Virus record (IMG/VR): IMGVR_UViG_3300020469_000008
Span: 1-64,000 of that record
Direction: 5' to 3' (one strand)
DNA: 64,000 nucleotides
Source: a virus
The notes beneath the pieces are model-generated. The model had not been told where the DNA came from. It saw nothing but the letters and a program-made list of their open reading frames with translations, and did no database searches. The position numbers were made by a program, and so were the translations under genes. Below, one piece after another: positions 10,601 through 20,630 of this stretch. How positions within the stretch are numbered: position 1 is the first letter of the stretch; each line of letters opens with the position of its first letter.

Positions 10601-12034
10601 AATGCAAGAACAAGGGTCACCCCACCACTACCAGGTGTATCAAATGTAAGTATCGGATTTGTTACTAGTTCTACAGCAAGTGATATTACGACAAATGCCA
10701 TACTTCTTGAAAAGACAAGAATTGGCAGATCTAACGGAATAATTACAAATGACTCGCGCGCCTTGACAAATAATTACAGTGCGTTTAAAAGATCAGATGA
10801 GAAAATAAGAACTGACTTCCCACTTCAGTCAGGTTCGCCTCAAGGTTTTAGATCAAAAACTGTTCTCTTGCCTGAGGCAGACAACATTGATCTGAGGTCA
10901 CCTTATATCATATTTCCTGAAGATGATTTAGTTTTCGGATGGGGCTTTTCTTTGCCAAACTATAATTTAAGCTTCCAATCCTTTCTATTGAGATCTGGTT
11001 ATTCCAACCAATTTAAGTTATTTGGAAATTCTAAGTTAACACTATTTGGTTCTCAGATAAAAGACCTTGAAGAATTTCACGAAGGATTGAATCAAAACTT
11101 AACAACCAATGCTGTGCATGAGGTTATAGGTAGTGAACCTGTAATAGACCAGTATCAGATAGCTACTAGAGGTGAGATGACAGGCAGTATGTCAGATAGA
11201 TTTCCTTATGCGTCGTTTTTCCGACCTGTAGAAACAGGCCCAGCTCAGGTAGCTTATGTAATTGGAAGAATTATTGTTCCTACTAGAAACCTCCCAACAT
11301 TACCAGACGGAGCTTTCAGCTACCAAGCGCTCTGGATTAAAGGTAATTTACCGATTGCCAGAGTGTCAGCAGAATGGAACGTGGCCAACGATAATACTAC
11401 TTTTAGCATAATCGCAGGCACATCCGGGAATGCTGCTCGCGACTTGTTGATCAATGTTTTCGAAGATGTAGTGTACAGTGGCGCGCCAGCCTCAGCGATG
11501 CGTGGCCTCGACAAGCCTGTCGTTGGAAAGATACTGCACCAGATCCAGCCTTTTTCAGCTGCACATGAAATAGGAAGAACATATCAAGACGCAACAATTG
11601 ATAATCTTAGTAAGAATGAAACAGACGGCAGTGCACAGAATTTCGGATACTTTTTATTAGCCAACCCAAATTATGCTGTCCGTCTCGGAGGAAGTCCTAA
11701 GCATTATTTTAATTCAAAGAGGTACGGAATGTTTTCAGACTATGTAAAGCAGGGTCATGATAGTCGTTTTTTACGAATACCCGGGGGTCTTGGAGCCAAT
11801 TTAGCTGCAGCAACAAATGGCCCAGTCAGCATTAGATTTGTTGAACAGACTGTGATAAGTGATGGAACTGAAATAACAGGATCACAACAAAGTAACAAAG
11901 TTTTTAAGCTGATATCAGCGGGTGATGTAAACGGCACAAAAGCTTCAAAATTCCAGAGTTCGAACATAAGTTTGGCAGCGACCTCTTCAATTCCGTTTAA
12001 GGAAGATACTATAAGCAACAGAACTTACGCATAA
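7691..12034 (+). CDS. Very large tail protein with N-terminal LamG-like domain
   Basis: 1447 aa. Residues about 55-285 form a LamG/concanavalin-like domain: FSISLWFQRNSDH, then LVCTYDHTLGTHVGLKVYINGVDQ, then FDGNISEVAYFLDKALGASEISAIYN. This is the classic 'I.LW..R...H...Y...VYING...G.I.EV..' pattern. The remaining ~1100 residues are beta-rich, with Ser/Asn/Gly-rich stretches and no motif I know. Size, position and domain suggest a fibre or baseplate adhesin that contacts surface glycans, but it could also be an inert tail spacer. The gap before the next gene is 27 bases. Confidence 0.6.
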   Translation: MPKKKPDIISLSQYSLLSNFTAADLAGNASSFTFSSSSNLKLWLDITSTISDRSDQSSNISSTEYEHTAPSLPSSNFFTTNLGGNYTFNTAKFDDSENINAKITYSSRTLSPTDGSGNNRSFSISLWFQRNSDHATSSFSVGGLFSLGSASLLEEVQVKINENNGSLTFNIRDTNNGQFFQALCTVATASFHDKFAHLVCTYDHTLGTHVGLKVYINGVDQSATTSAAGTPVVRGDVTTLLIGSIANGSSEFDGNISEVAYFLDKALGASEISAIYNATLYGVAGITTDHNSGILNSPTRLLIRDDDSSSGRYPTIHRMNRFGTDGIKQNIAFDDKHTVRYGTRITDNFDILNIRKKTQRTKAVDEKKWVVSTKDVQLQRENEGALISAFGTTSDDPTAVKNGILMLGGVSDGEGRWVRTKEKVSKPTLIFSLLQGPYNTGADNDFATLRLHQGLPTDTLAVQVSTTGTVGSWKTIPLIKEFISNNASSLLINSSGELVHQPLELIINDVTTSTGVTVGVPGIKLNERRPELKIKIDMHVFSSANYSEPFYIRFIQQSISDTSKIHWALTNVDIISRDQKIRYPFLDETNDVATLFHRSGSIAHPNFPGEIISTGSSISGISDTRSLPFEEQKHVPFKDDQVLVVTPDSFFGPVTSPQIVPGFGSNLLTKTKFEYDLSTTEQTTIGVVTPMPVGNADEFSPPADIPQPMMCYWNDQLKRWETIGSIRPNVKAGFNENSAREVVTSSMVGFSNFGVCARGTGNDTSNDPTLTLFDQNAISAQNRVTDVFGFPFSGRYFASSSQVVKASSLGITKPFLLEALRIDYQAMHGTPLANGFFMTNNDSNANNNAETSISNAINQKVNNFFILRQGKNNYNVRIKVTGSADEFEYSEQIPGFYDLDIDGVAETYVDSVRDLVTYAQNVFVHSNSAGLDRSAGNITFQNMLDALSDRDSVIVLPGESKTNYTGSYSINARTRVTPPLPGVSNVSIGFVTSSTASDITTNAILLEKTRIGRSNGIITNDSRALTNNYSAFKRSDEKIRTDFPLQSGSPQGFRSKTVLLPEADNIDLRSPYIIFPEDDLVFGWGFSLPNYNLSFQSFLLRSGYSNQFKLFGNSKLTLFGSQIKDLEEFHEGLNQNLTTNAVHEVIGSEPVIDQYQIATRGEMTGSMSDRFPYASFFRPVETGPAQVAYVIGRIIVPTRNLPTLPDGAFSYQALWIKGNLPIARVSAEWNVANDNTTFSIIAGTSGNAARDLLINVFEDVVYSGAPASAMRGLDKPVVGKILHQIQPFSAAHEIGRTYQDATIDNLSKNETDGSAQNFGYFLLANPNYAVRLGGSPKHYFNSKRYGMFSDYVKQGHDSRFLRIPGGLGANLAAATNGPVSIRFVEQTVISDGTEITGSQQSNKVFKLISAGDVNGTKASKFQSSNISLAATSSIPFKEDTISNRTYA

Positions 12035-12061
12035 TTTTCTGTAGAGAGATAATTAAAGAAT

Positions 12062-13123
12062 ATGGGTATATTAGATAAGAAAACAAGATTTATAGATTTA
12101 GTTGTCACGCAGGAAGGTAAGCGCCAAATCGCAGCCGGAAAATTACGTGCTGAGTTTGCATCATTGTCAGACTGTAACGCTTTTTATGAAAAAGGTGAGG
12201 AAGATTCTGTTGCAGAAAGATTATACTTTGAAGCTATGGAACGTCCTGAAAATTCGATTGTTTTGGAAAAGGATGACAGTGGCCGCTTATTTACTTTTAA
12301 TTTTTCCCCAACAGGAAGTCTCGTAGGCAACGATATTTTTGTAAAAGACACAGCAACAACGGATGCCTTAAAATTAAAGCCAGCAAGAGGTGCAGACTTT
12401 AAAATTGGAGAGAACTCTGTGCTTGACGCGTCACTTAGACATTTTGTCCAAAATTACTTTATTGGAACAGATGACAATCTTAACAAGAATGAGTTTGAGG
12501 TAGAGCCTAAAGAAATAACATTTTCGATAGAAAATGGGCAACCCTTTGAAGGGTCACCGCTAAGAGAAATTATTAACGTAAATGACGCAGACCCATTTTT
12601 TCTAGATGCAAAACTAGCACATCTATCTAATTTTCAATTTTTACCGCCAAAAAACAGTGATGGGACAAATTACGGTACTTATACTGACATAAGGAGTACT
12701 AGTCGAGAAGAGTGGAATGACATTAAAGTTTTGTTTGGTGAAGAAGCAAATTTACCTGAGGACACAGCTAGTTCTGGAAACGATGGTGACATAACAAAAA
12801 ATCTTGCTGGCGCACCAGGTTACTTAAGTCAAAAGTTGTTACAACAGGGAAAAATACCAAACCCGCCAGGCGTAACCCCGAAACAATTTGAGACTATAAA
12901 TTTCCTTAAAACTTCTACTGATAATAACTTATTAGTACAGATTTATGAAGATTCAATTGGTGCAACGATGACCAAGTTAGACATCGTTGACGCCGGCGTG
13001 TTTACAGATAATAATGATGTTAATAGAAGGTATGAAAAGCGCGTATTTTATGTAGGGAAAGTCATGTATGATGAATTAAATGTACCTACATTCATAAATA
13101 TTTTTACTATTGTAATGGATTAA
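12062..13123 (+). CDS. Virion structural protein, MGxLD family (paralogue of 22802..23533)
   Basis: 353 aa. The N-terminus (MGILDKKTRFIDLVVTQEGK, then RQIAAGKLRAEFASLSD) is related to that of the protein at 22802..23533: MG-x-LD, then Asp and a 'T-x-x-G-[KR]' turn followed by an Ala-rich helix. I remember this opening from structural proteins of large myoviruses, but no function is known to me. No enzyme motif is visible. Both copies flank the run of three large proteins between them, which suggests matched roles in a repeated tail substructure. Confidence 0.55.
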   Translation: MGILDKKTRFIDLVVTQEGKRQIAAGKLRAEFASLSDCNAFYEKGEEDSVAERLYFEAMERPENSIVLEKDDSGRLFTFNFSPTGSLVGNDIFVKDTATTDALKLKPARGADFKIGENSVLDASLRHFVQNYFIGTDDNLNKNEFEVEPKEITFSIENGQPFEGSPLREIINVNDADPFFLDAKLAHLSNFQFLPPKNSDGTNYGTYTDIRSTSREEWNDIKVLFGEEANLPEDTASSGNDGDITKNLAGAPGYLSQKLLQQGKIPNPPGVTPKQFETINFLKTSTDNNLLVQIYEDSIGATMTKLDIVDAGVFTDNNDVNRRYEKRVFYVGKVMYDELNVPTFINIFTIVMD

Positions 13124-13127
13124 TCAA

Positions 13128-15887
13128 ATGTATGTAAAAATGACAAAGCAAAATTTTCCGGTGATCGATTTGACACCACAAACTGCTGTAATCGAAAACA
13201 TTCCAAGTATCACACCAAAAGTAATATCATTCAAGGAGACAACAGATCTAAACGGTAATTCTGATATTTTTTTAGAGCTTGAATTATATGCCCCGGTAGA
13301 TGTTAAAAGTTTAGCAAAAAACAAAGAAGATCCTAATTCGCTAACACCTGATAAGATAGAAGTGAGATTATCAGAATATTCAACGTCTTACTTTAGTAAA
13401 AAAGCAACTGAAAAAGCATCTGATAAAATAAGAAATAAGTCTAGATCTAGAAGAAATACAAAAAAAGATTCACGCAGATCTAGTAAACCCACCTTAAGAA
13501 GTGGTACTTTAAAACCAGGCCAGTTACTCGCAGCTGCATCAGCCAGTAGTCAAAGTTCAATCGATTCAAAAAGAAACTTATATAGTGATACAATTTTAGT
13601 TGGTAACATTGACTTAGCAAATGTCACTAAGTCAGTTAAAAAAGAAAAACTTGATATTCAAAAAATCAATGATTCAAAGTACAAAGCTATAGCAAATAAA
13701 AACATAGACTTAGACAACCATGCGTTTTCTCGGATGTACAACACTATGATTGAAATGAACGAAGATCCTGCAAAGATATTTCAGTTAGGATTTAATAAGA
13801 CATCATATAAACATAAAAAAAATGGGATTATAAATTCTACTAACAAAAAAGATGACAGGCATCAAAAAGTCTTAGTGCCAATGTTTGAAAGCATTGAAAG
13901 AAGTATTAAAACAATTTCAAAAAATCAGTACGTGATCAAAACTAAAATGGTCGAAGAGGTTATAACAAATTTAAATACAAAAATCAACATACACCTGTCA
14001 AAATTACAAAATCTTGGAAGTAAATTTTACGTCTTATTGCTGACAAAAAACCATCTTGGTATAAGCTTAGAAACACAAAGTTATGAAGTCATTTTAAGTG
14101 ATATCGAAGATCAACTTGAAGAAAAATCAACCAAGTATAGTATTACACCAGTAAGATTAAACACCGGCGTATCAGTACTGAATATTGGAACAAGTGATGA
14201 AAGGAAAAGCGTTGATCTAAACTTATACGTTAAAAAGCTTAAAGTGAGCAAACCTTTTGACATGTGCTATTATAAAAGTTTTGGAACTGTAACTGTTCCG
14301 CCAAATAAAAAAATTAAAATATTAGACGGTAAACTCGGAGTTAGTACTAGAACACCATCAAACATTAAGAGCAGTGAGAGCGCGTTTTATAGAACAACGC
14401 TTAATTACAAACAAAAAAGTTATTTTAATGCAAAATCTGTAAGTGATAAAAGCAGACACAAAAATGAAATGACGCCTCATTTGACCATTGTTGCAAAAAT
14501 CAGTAAAGAAGACGAAGCTTTCAACATAGAAGTTAGCAGTATATCTGAAAATGTTTTAGCAATCCGACCACGCAAGTGTGAGTTCAAGGGCGATACACGA
14601 GCCACGTCAGCGCTGAAGCCGATTTTTTTCGAAGAAGATGGTAGACCTTTAGAGCGTTTTACCAGCGTTAGCACAACACGTTTTTTAAAATTTAAAGACT
14701 TTGATGTTTACCGCACAAAAAATTATAAATATGTCGTAGAATGTATTATGAAGAATGGAGAGAAAAAGCTTGCTAGCGCTTATTTTATTGAAAAATTTGA
14801 AGAGCGCACGGGAATTTTAAGAATAGATAACTTTGAAACACTTAACGTTGATTATACTCCGGATGTGGGAGGTTCTGATTTAAGTGATACTGATGATATA
14901 AATAGCATAACAAGAAGAATTACCGGTTCTTTTTTAGTGACACAAACTTCAACACAAATGGACGACATATTGAGAAGCATGTTTGGAAACCTGTTTGAAC
15001 TTTTCAAAGATAAACTGAAAACAGTAAGATCAATTACATCTACTGTGAAATCAATTCAAATCGATAGAATCGATCATGCTACTGGAAATATGGTTTCTGT
15101 TGATATCGTAACGCCTGATGAAGGCGGATTATGTAGGTTTGTAGACAGCTCGGCACCAGTTTATTCAGACATTACTTATAAAATAATACCGAGGATGGCA
15201 CCAACGCAAGATCTTATAACTGAAATACAAGAAATATTAGGCTCACTTAGTGCAACAAACATATTCCAAACATCAATATTTAACTTAGCATCTTCCAATG
15301 TTTCACAAGAAGAGAACAGACAAAATATAGTTAGTCGTGTAGGAACAAAGTACTCTAAGCGAAATACTTTTTTAAAAGGATTGATTCCATCACCTAAGTA
15401 CACAGCAAATCGAGAAGGTTTTGATTTATTTGTAGATAACTCCACCGGTGACGTCGCATATTTTGATGTGGGAGGAATAGATATTGTAAATACTAGAAAA
15501 GATATTTCTGTTTTTGGGGCTGAAATCTCATTAATTAACGAAGAACAAGATTTGACGTACCGTACACTTGCAAAACCGTTGCAACAAAAAGGTGCTACGA
15601 AAATAAGAGACATAAAGTCGCGAAAAACCTGTTATTACGATTTATCTTTTGATGTATTAGGCAATGATGCTTTCGTAGATTTTTATTTGTTTTTTATAAA
15701 AGAAAATAATGAAGTTTATATGGACGGAATAATGCATAGTATTGATAGTTATGCACCATCGGTAAGGTATTCTTATCTTGTTACGCATAACGGAAGTTTT
15801 GGTCTTGCTGAATATTATGTCGTTCCATTTTACAAAGATGGGATGTTTAGTTCACCTAAGTTTATAACAGCACAAAAATTGTATTAA
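13128..15887 (+). CDS. Large structural protein, unknown
   Basis: 919 aa, not recognised. ATG at 13128 is used (MYVKMTKQ); an in-frame ATG at 13140 is equally possible because neither has a clear ribosome site. Residues about 95-150 are a very basic, Ser-rich, low-complexity linker (KSRSRRNTKKDSRRSSK). Residues about 825-915 look like a fibronectin-III or similar beta domain (CYYDLSFDVLGNDAFVDFYL ... SYLVTHNGSFGLAEYYVVPF). It lies in the tail cluster. A structural role is inferred from context. Confidence 0.5.
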   Translation: MYVKMTKQNFPVIDLTPQTAVIENIPSITPKVISFKETTDLNGNSDIFLELELYAPVDVKSLAKNKEDPNSLTPDKIEVRLSEYSTSYFSKKATEKASDKIRNKSRSRRNTKKDSRRSSKPTLRSGTLKPGQLLAAASASSQSSIDSKRNLYSDTILVGNIDLANVTKSVKKEKLDIQKINDSKYKAIANKNIDLDNHAFSRMYNTMIEMNEDPAKIFQLGFNKTSYKHKKNGIINSTNKKDDRHQKVLVPMFESIERSIKTISKNQYVIKTKMVEEVITNLNTKINIHLSKLQNLGSKFYVLLLTKNHLGISLETQSYEVILSDIEDQLEEKSTKYSITPVRLNTGVSVLNIGTSDERKSVDLNLYVKKLKVSKPFDMCYYKSFGTVTVPPNKKIKILDGKLGVSTRTPSNIKSSESAFYRTTLNYKQKSYFNAKSVSDKSRHKNEMTPHLTIVAKISKEDEAFNIEVSSISENVLAIRPRKCEFKGDTRATSALKPIFFEEDGRPLERFTSVSTTRFLKFKDFDVYRTKNYKYVVECIMKNGEKKLASAYFIEKFEERTGILRIDNFETLNVDYTPDVGGSDLSDTDDINSITRRITGSFLVTQTSTQMDDILRSMFGNLFELFKDKLKTVRSITSTVKSIQIDRIDHATGNMVSVDIVTPDEGGLCRFVDSSAPVYSDITYKIIPRMAPTQDLITEIQEILGSLSATNIFQTSIFNLASSNVSQEENRQNIVSRVGTKYSKRNTFLKGLIPSPKYTANREGFDLFVDNSTGDVAYFDVGGIDIVNTRKDISVFGAEISLINEEQDLTYRTLAKPLQQKGATKIRDIKSRKTCYYDLSFDVLGNDAFVDFYLFFIKENNEVYMDGIMHSIDSYAPSVRYSYLVTHNGSFGLAEYYVVPFYKDGMFSSPKFITAQKLY

Positions 15888-15895
15888 GGATAAAA

Positions 15896-18800
15896 ATGGC
15901 ACAAAAACCAGCAAATGTATCAGTTAACACAACACCAACACCAACTCAGCATTTAGCAACAGTCGGTAAATTAATTGAAGTGTTAAGAGACGAAACACAG
16001 ACACAAGGCTCTAGGGCAGCAGAAATAGCGTTTACAAATCCAGACACTTCAGCTCGATATCAAGTTTTGGCAGCAAAGGGATTAAATAATTTAAGATCAG
16101 AATTAATTGCTGTATGTGAATTTTTACCTATTGGTTCGGGCGATACTTCCGAAGACAGTGCACAATTACAATTTACACTAGGTGACAATAATTCGATGAC
16201 TGTAAATAACATCGCAAGAGTCATCGAATTACACAGGCAAATTAGGAGTTACATACTAGAAACAGCAAATCAAATTTTGACTCGAGTATATCCTGATTTA
16301 AGCGATCCAAAATTTTTAAAAGATGTTGAAGCTTTTGTAAAGAATAATTTTGAAAATTTATTAGGCAGTACAATTGACGAAACTGTGACAAATATATTTG
16401 AACGCATACAGCAAACGGGACCTCGCTCAATCCGTGGAGTTGTTACTACAAACCAGAGTAACCCTTTTCTTTTAGCACTTATTGAATACTATATCTACGA
16501 CAACGCGCTTGATCATATCTTTGTTTTTCTTGGAACAACTGCAACCGTTGATAGAACACTCTCGGGTTACTGGGGAATAGATCGTTATAGACAAGTTAAA
16601 ATGTTCAACCCACCTTCATCAATTTTAAATAGTGATATGCTGCAACTTTATTCTAATTTAGGTGATGATTACAGTTCAATATCGAGAATTATTGATACAG
16701 ATGAAAGGATATTCGGCAAGTCTTTGTACGGTTTTAATTTACCGACAAATGCCAGCAATACAGATTCATTTTGTAATGCGATAGGTTCACTAGCAAGCGC
16801 GATGTCTTTTAGAGATTCAACATCTGTTTTAAGGACGTTGCAAAATATGCCTGAAGAAAACTCAAGAGTAGATCCTGGAAAAGTTAGAATTGGTTCTGTA
16901 GGAGATCTTGCAAAGTCAATATCACTATTAAAAAATATTAATTTTGCAGGTATGTTTGCGCAACTGCCAGCCGGTGTAGCACAGGATGAAACAAGTACAT
17001 CACCAAACATAACATATACATCATCCCGGTCTTTATCAGGACCGACGTATACTAATATATTTAACTCTATAAAATCAAACGGTGGTACCACCTCAGTAAA
17101 TGAAAGCAGTGCTGCTAATGAACTTTTGGCAACAGTATTGATAGACATGTACACCTACGATGTTTGCAACATGAATAGTAGGCGCCCAAGCACTGGCGCC
17201 GGCGCTGGTTATAATGAGTATCCTCCCGTAAACATAGCAAATGAAATGCCAACCGTTGGTAATTTCGACATGTCAGCGCTAGATGTTTTCGCCGGTTATA
17301 CGGGGGAAGCTGCAACTCAAACCTACTTGGGGGACGATGATGAAGCGTATCAGGGCGCTCAAGCTGAAGCGATTGATTTTGAGGATCAACAATTAGTCCC
17401 TAGGGGAGGACTCTATTTTGATTTTATAAGAAAAGTACTAGGTTCTCCAGAGACAGCTATTTCATCCCCAAGAGGTCAAATCATCACCGGGAGAGAAACT
17501 TTTAAAAGAGCAGAGATCCCAGGCGTTGATATTAAATTTAATAGTGCTCCAGATGCTAATAATTTAAAAGGATTTGGTGCTTTTGGTGCAGCAGTAGGAG
17601 GACTCAGAGAACAAATCATACCAGAAAACTTCACTAGTGGTCCTAATACAGGAGGTACAACTGGAGGCTTCATAGCACCTCTAGAGTCTTCTTCAAAAGA
17701 ATTGAAAACATCCAATACTACTGGGAATTCAGTTAATTTTCCGCCTGCTACTAAATACTATATCATGGATACAGTTTCACGCCTAGGCGAATTTTCGTCT
17801 GGTGACATTAATTTTGACGAGTTGAAAGATTTTGGAGAAGAGTACAAAGAAACAAGCAATAACTTGCTAAACTGTGTTAGTACATTATTTCCTCACGAAG
17901 AAGTCGTAAATTCACGAGCGATTGGTGATAATCCGACTGTGTTAGCACCTATGGGAGACAACAGCCCTGTCTCAGCCGGTGTAAAGTTATTAAAACGTCT
18001 AGTAGCGGATTTAAACAATATAATTGATAGTCCAACACGTGAGAGTAGGAGCAATTACATACCTCTTTTATCTGTTTTTACCAGAAGAGTGACAGAAGAT
18101 AGTATCGCACACATGTGCTGTCAAGTTTTCTTTGATCAAGTTCTTTTTAACTGCCCGATCCGTGTTAGCCGGCACTACACGGAACTGGACGGTGCCTTTA
18201 ATCTCAACGAGTATATTGGATCAGCTCAAAACTTTGCAAGAATTAGTTTGTATCATAGTGAACGCATGTTTAGAAATTATCTAAAATATAACGTAGGCCT
18301 GAGTTTTAATGTAGGTACGCCAGAAAAGTTTTATTGGAGCGAGTCTGATTTACCAATATATCTCGCATCAGACTCCCAACTATTGAAAAACAATCAGGTT
18401 ACAGGTAAGATTAATAGCAGGAAGGTCATAAGCCACCGTCAAAATGCGTTAAATCCTGAGTCACCAGGTTTTGAAAAACAAAGCTACACTGCCAATCGAG
18501 TTGACAATGCATTTGAGGCAAGTTTTGGAAATAAGGGTGGTATGGATGGACTACAACAAGATTCAGGATTCAGCAAAGAGTTTGGCGCTAATAGTTCTGA
18601 GAGGACAACTGGGTTTAGCAAACTTTTTGATAATTATTTTAGAATGTTATATAAGGGTAATTCCTCCGCAAACGGAGCCACACTAGGTCACACCCCTGAT
18701 GAAGAGGCCAATGCTGGACCTTACATTGGAGAAAGCTCAATAAGTAAACGCGTTTTCGATACCAGTCAAGTGGTATTAAAAGCTGACAGGCACGGATGCC

Positions 18801-20596
18801 TGGGTGGTATTATTGACTATAGTGCTCAGCATAGAATTATTGCGGGCTTTCGTTGGCTACATCAATTAATAACTAGTGTTGTTATGTTTGAAGTTAAAAC
18901 AAAAGACAACAAACTTGAAATTTATTATGACATAGACCAGCTTAGGGGAATTGTTGATGGGTTATTAGAGGCTTCCGGTGAAAGTTTACAATATAGCGGC
19001 AAGTCAAGTGTACCTAGTTACGATGATGCAAGAACAAAAAGTAAAAATAAGGCATCTAGCTTTTTAGAGAGTATAAGAACACACATTCAAACAATAACAG
19101 ACAGGGCGGCTGGTTTCTGCGCACACGCTGATGCTTTAGTTTCTTCAGCTGACAACACAATTAACATTTTAGAGGGTCGAACTTTTGAAGGTGAAGTAGT
19201 AAAAGAAAATGAGTTAGCAGTTAGTGTCTTAAAAGATTTAGGTATTTTCGGTTCATCTATAACTTTAAATAGCAGAGAAACGGTAACACAGTTTGCTGCA
19301 ATGAAAAAACGAGTTTATGATTTAGAACCTGGAAAATTATTCCCAGCAAGCGTAAAATACAATTTAGCCAAGAATAAATTAATGACCAAAGTTTTGTCAC
19401 AGCCTGGTTACGGATTTTTAGCAAATGAAAAGTTTGGTAGGAAATCAATTTTAAATATTGGGCTTCCGAACTCTATGGTTTCGTCACTCCAAAAAATTGC
19501 TTATGATAGAACAGGTGATGTTAACTTTTTAGATTCGCCGTATGTTTGCATCTCAATTTTTAAAAAAGATCACATTAATCCAGAACTTGAGTTTTTACCT
19601 AAAAACTTTATTTTTGATACAAGCGCAAACATATTGGATTATGAAAAACCAGATAAATTAGCATATCACTTAAGAAACATAACAGCAAATATAAGTTTTG
19701 AGAATATTCTAAGAAGTATGCAGATCTTTCGGTACGAGCTTTCTGATCAAGGAGAAGCCTTGACAAACCAAAAAATTGGCTTCCCGGTGGGGATGTTTAA
19801 TAGACAAGTAATGATCAACCACGTTCACGATTATTGTCTAAAAGAGTATATGAAATTAGTTTTAGGTATAGATACTTCAGAGGAAAGCTTTTTGTTGACA
19901 GAGTTGTTAGACTTTACAAAGATAGAATCCACAACGTTCACGTCAGGTGCATCTGGAAATGATTTAGTTGAAAACTTTAAACAAATGTTAGCGCGCATAG
20001 AAAGATTGTATCCAAAAGTTCAGAGTGATGAACAATTAAGAGGTGAAGTGTTTAGATTGACAAGAATGTTAAAACAATCTGCACCCTACTCTTTTGTAAA
20101 TAGATTTAAAAAGGTTATATCACCTAAATCTTTTGATAAGGTTTATTCTATATTTATAAATGAAAATGATTTTGTAATTGACTTAGACTTCGACAATACA
20201 ATCGAGCCAGGCGATCTAGAGGATGTGTATTCAGACGTTTTTGAACAAGAAATAAACATAAATGTAACTTCTAAATTAGAACGCCCGGTAAACTTAAATT
20301 TTAATCCTAGTCAAGTTTTAAACACAATGGGTAATGAAAACTTCGCTGCAGCAATTGCTGACATTTCAAATTATGCTTGGTCAGGTGAAGAAAATGTACC
20401 AGGAGTGTTTCAATACAAAGCCCAAGTTTCATTATTACCTTTAAATTTTCAAATAGACGGAGACATAGCAACTTTAAAAAAGCCGTCCAGACAACCACAA
20501 GTTCAAGTTTCCATTGCCGGAGCAGTTCGTCCGAATGAAAACGTGTTATCAAGCTTATCAGAAGTAGGTCTCGGGTCGGACCTATTTAAAATTTAA
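15896..20596 (+). CDS. Very large structural protein, unknown
   Basis: 1566 aa, the largest protein in the window, not recognised. The start is supported by AAGGA upstream. The N-terminal 160 residues are mostly helical. The middle has Gly/Ser/Asn-rich low-complexity stretches (around residues 425-460 and 560-620). A helical segment lies near residues 1055-1100 (SIRTHIQTITDRAAGFCAHA). No lysozyme, peptidase or transmembrane signature was seen. Its length would fit a tape-measure role, but it lacks the long repetitive coiled-coil typical of tape measures, so I do not assign one. It is probably a tail or baseplate protein. Confidence 0.5.
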   Translation: MAQKPANVSVNTTPTPTQHLATVGKLIEVLRDETQTQGSRAAEIAFTNPDTSARYQVLAAKGLNNLRSELIAVCEFLPIGSGDTSEDSAQLQFTLGDNNSMTVNNIARVIELHRQIRSYILETANQILTRVYPDLSDPKFLKDVEAFVKNNFENLLGSTIDETVTNIFERIQQTGPRSIRGVVTTNQSNPFLLALIEYYIYDNALDHIFVFLGTTATVDRTLSGYWGIDRYRQVKMFNPPSSILNSDMLQLYSNLGDDYSSISRIIDTDERIFGKSLYGFNLPTNASNTDSFCNAIGSLASAMSFRDSTSVLRTLQNMPEENSRVDPGKVRIGSVGDLAKSISLLKNINFAGMFAQLPAGVAQDETSTSPNITYTSSRSLSGPTYTNIFNSIKSNGGTTSVNESSAANELLATVLIDMYTYDVCNMNSRRPSTGAGAGYNEYPPVNIANEMPTVGNFDMSALDVFAGYTGEAATQTYLGDDDEAYQGAQAEAIDFEDQQLVPRGGLYFDFIRKVLGSPETAISSPRGQIITGRETFKRAEIPGVDIKFNSAPDANNLKGFGAFGAAVGGLREQIIPENFTSGPNTGGTTGGFIAPLESSSKELKTSNTTGNSVNFPPATKYYIMDTVSRLGEFSSGDINFDELKDFGEEYKETSNNLLNCVSTLFPHEEVVNSRAIGDNPTVLAPMGDNSPVSAGVKLLKRLVADLNNIIDSPTRESRSNYIPLLSVFTRRVTEDSIAHMCCQVFFDQVLFNCPIRVSRHYTELDGAFNLNEYIGSAQNFARISLYHSERMFRNYLKYNVGLSFNVGTPEKFYWSESDLPIYLASDSQLLKNNQVTGKINSRKVISHRQNALNPESPGFEKQSYTANRVDNAFEASFGNKGGMDGLQQDSGFSKEFGANSSERTTGFSKLFDNYFRMLYKGNSSANGATLGHTPDEEANAGPYIGESSISKRVFDTSQVVLKADRHGCLGGIIDYSAQHRIIAGFRWLHQLITSVVMFEVKTKDNKLEIYYDIDQLRGIVDGLLEASGESLQYSGKSSVPSYDDARTKSKNKASSFLESIRTHIQTITDRAAGFCAHADALVSSADNTINILEGRTFEGEVVKENELAVSVLKDLGIFGSSITLNSRETVTQFAAMKKRVYDLEPGKLFPASVKYNLAKNKLMTKVLSQPGYGFLANEKFGRKSILNIGLPNSMVSSLQKIAYDRTGDVNFLDSPYVCISIFKKDHINPELEFLPKNFIFDTSANILDYEKPDKLAYHLRNITANISFENILRSMQIFRYELSDQGEALTNQKIGFPVGMFNRQVMINHVHDYCLKEYMKLVLGIDTSEESFLLTELLDFTKIESTTFTSGASGNDLVENFKQMLARIERLYPKVQSDEQLRGEVFRLTRMLKQSAPYSFVNRFKKVISPKSFDKVYSIFINENDFVIDLDFDNTIEPGDLEDVYSDVFEQEININVTSKLERPVNLNFNPSQVLNTMGNENFAAAIADISNYAWSGEENVPGVFQYKAQVSLLPLNFQIDGDIATLKKPSRQPQVQVSIAGAVRPNENVLSSLSEVGLGSDLFKI

Positions 20597-20630
20597 AATT
20601 CAAGTACTCAATTAAAATAGGAAACTTATT

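Noticed and set aside
16669-17154. 161-aa open frame on the - strand
   Set aside because: Shadow of the 1566-aa gene on the + strand; no ribosome site and no recognisable motif.
15896-20596. Tape-measure protein assignment for the 1566-aa gene
   Set aside because: The length is suggestive but the sequence is not a long repetitive helix and has no membrane-like segment, so it was left as unknown structural.
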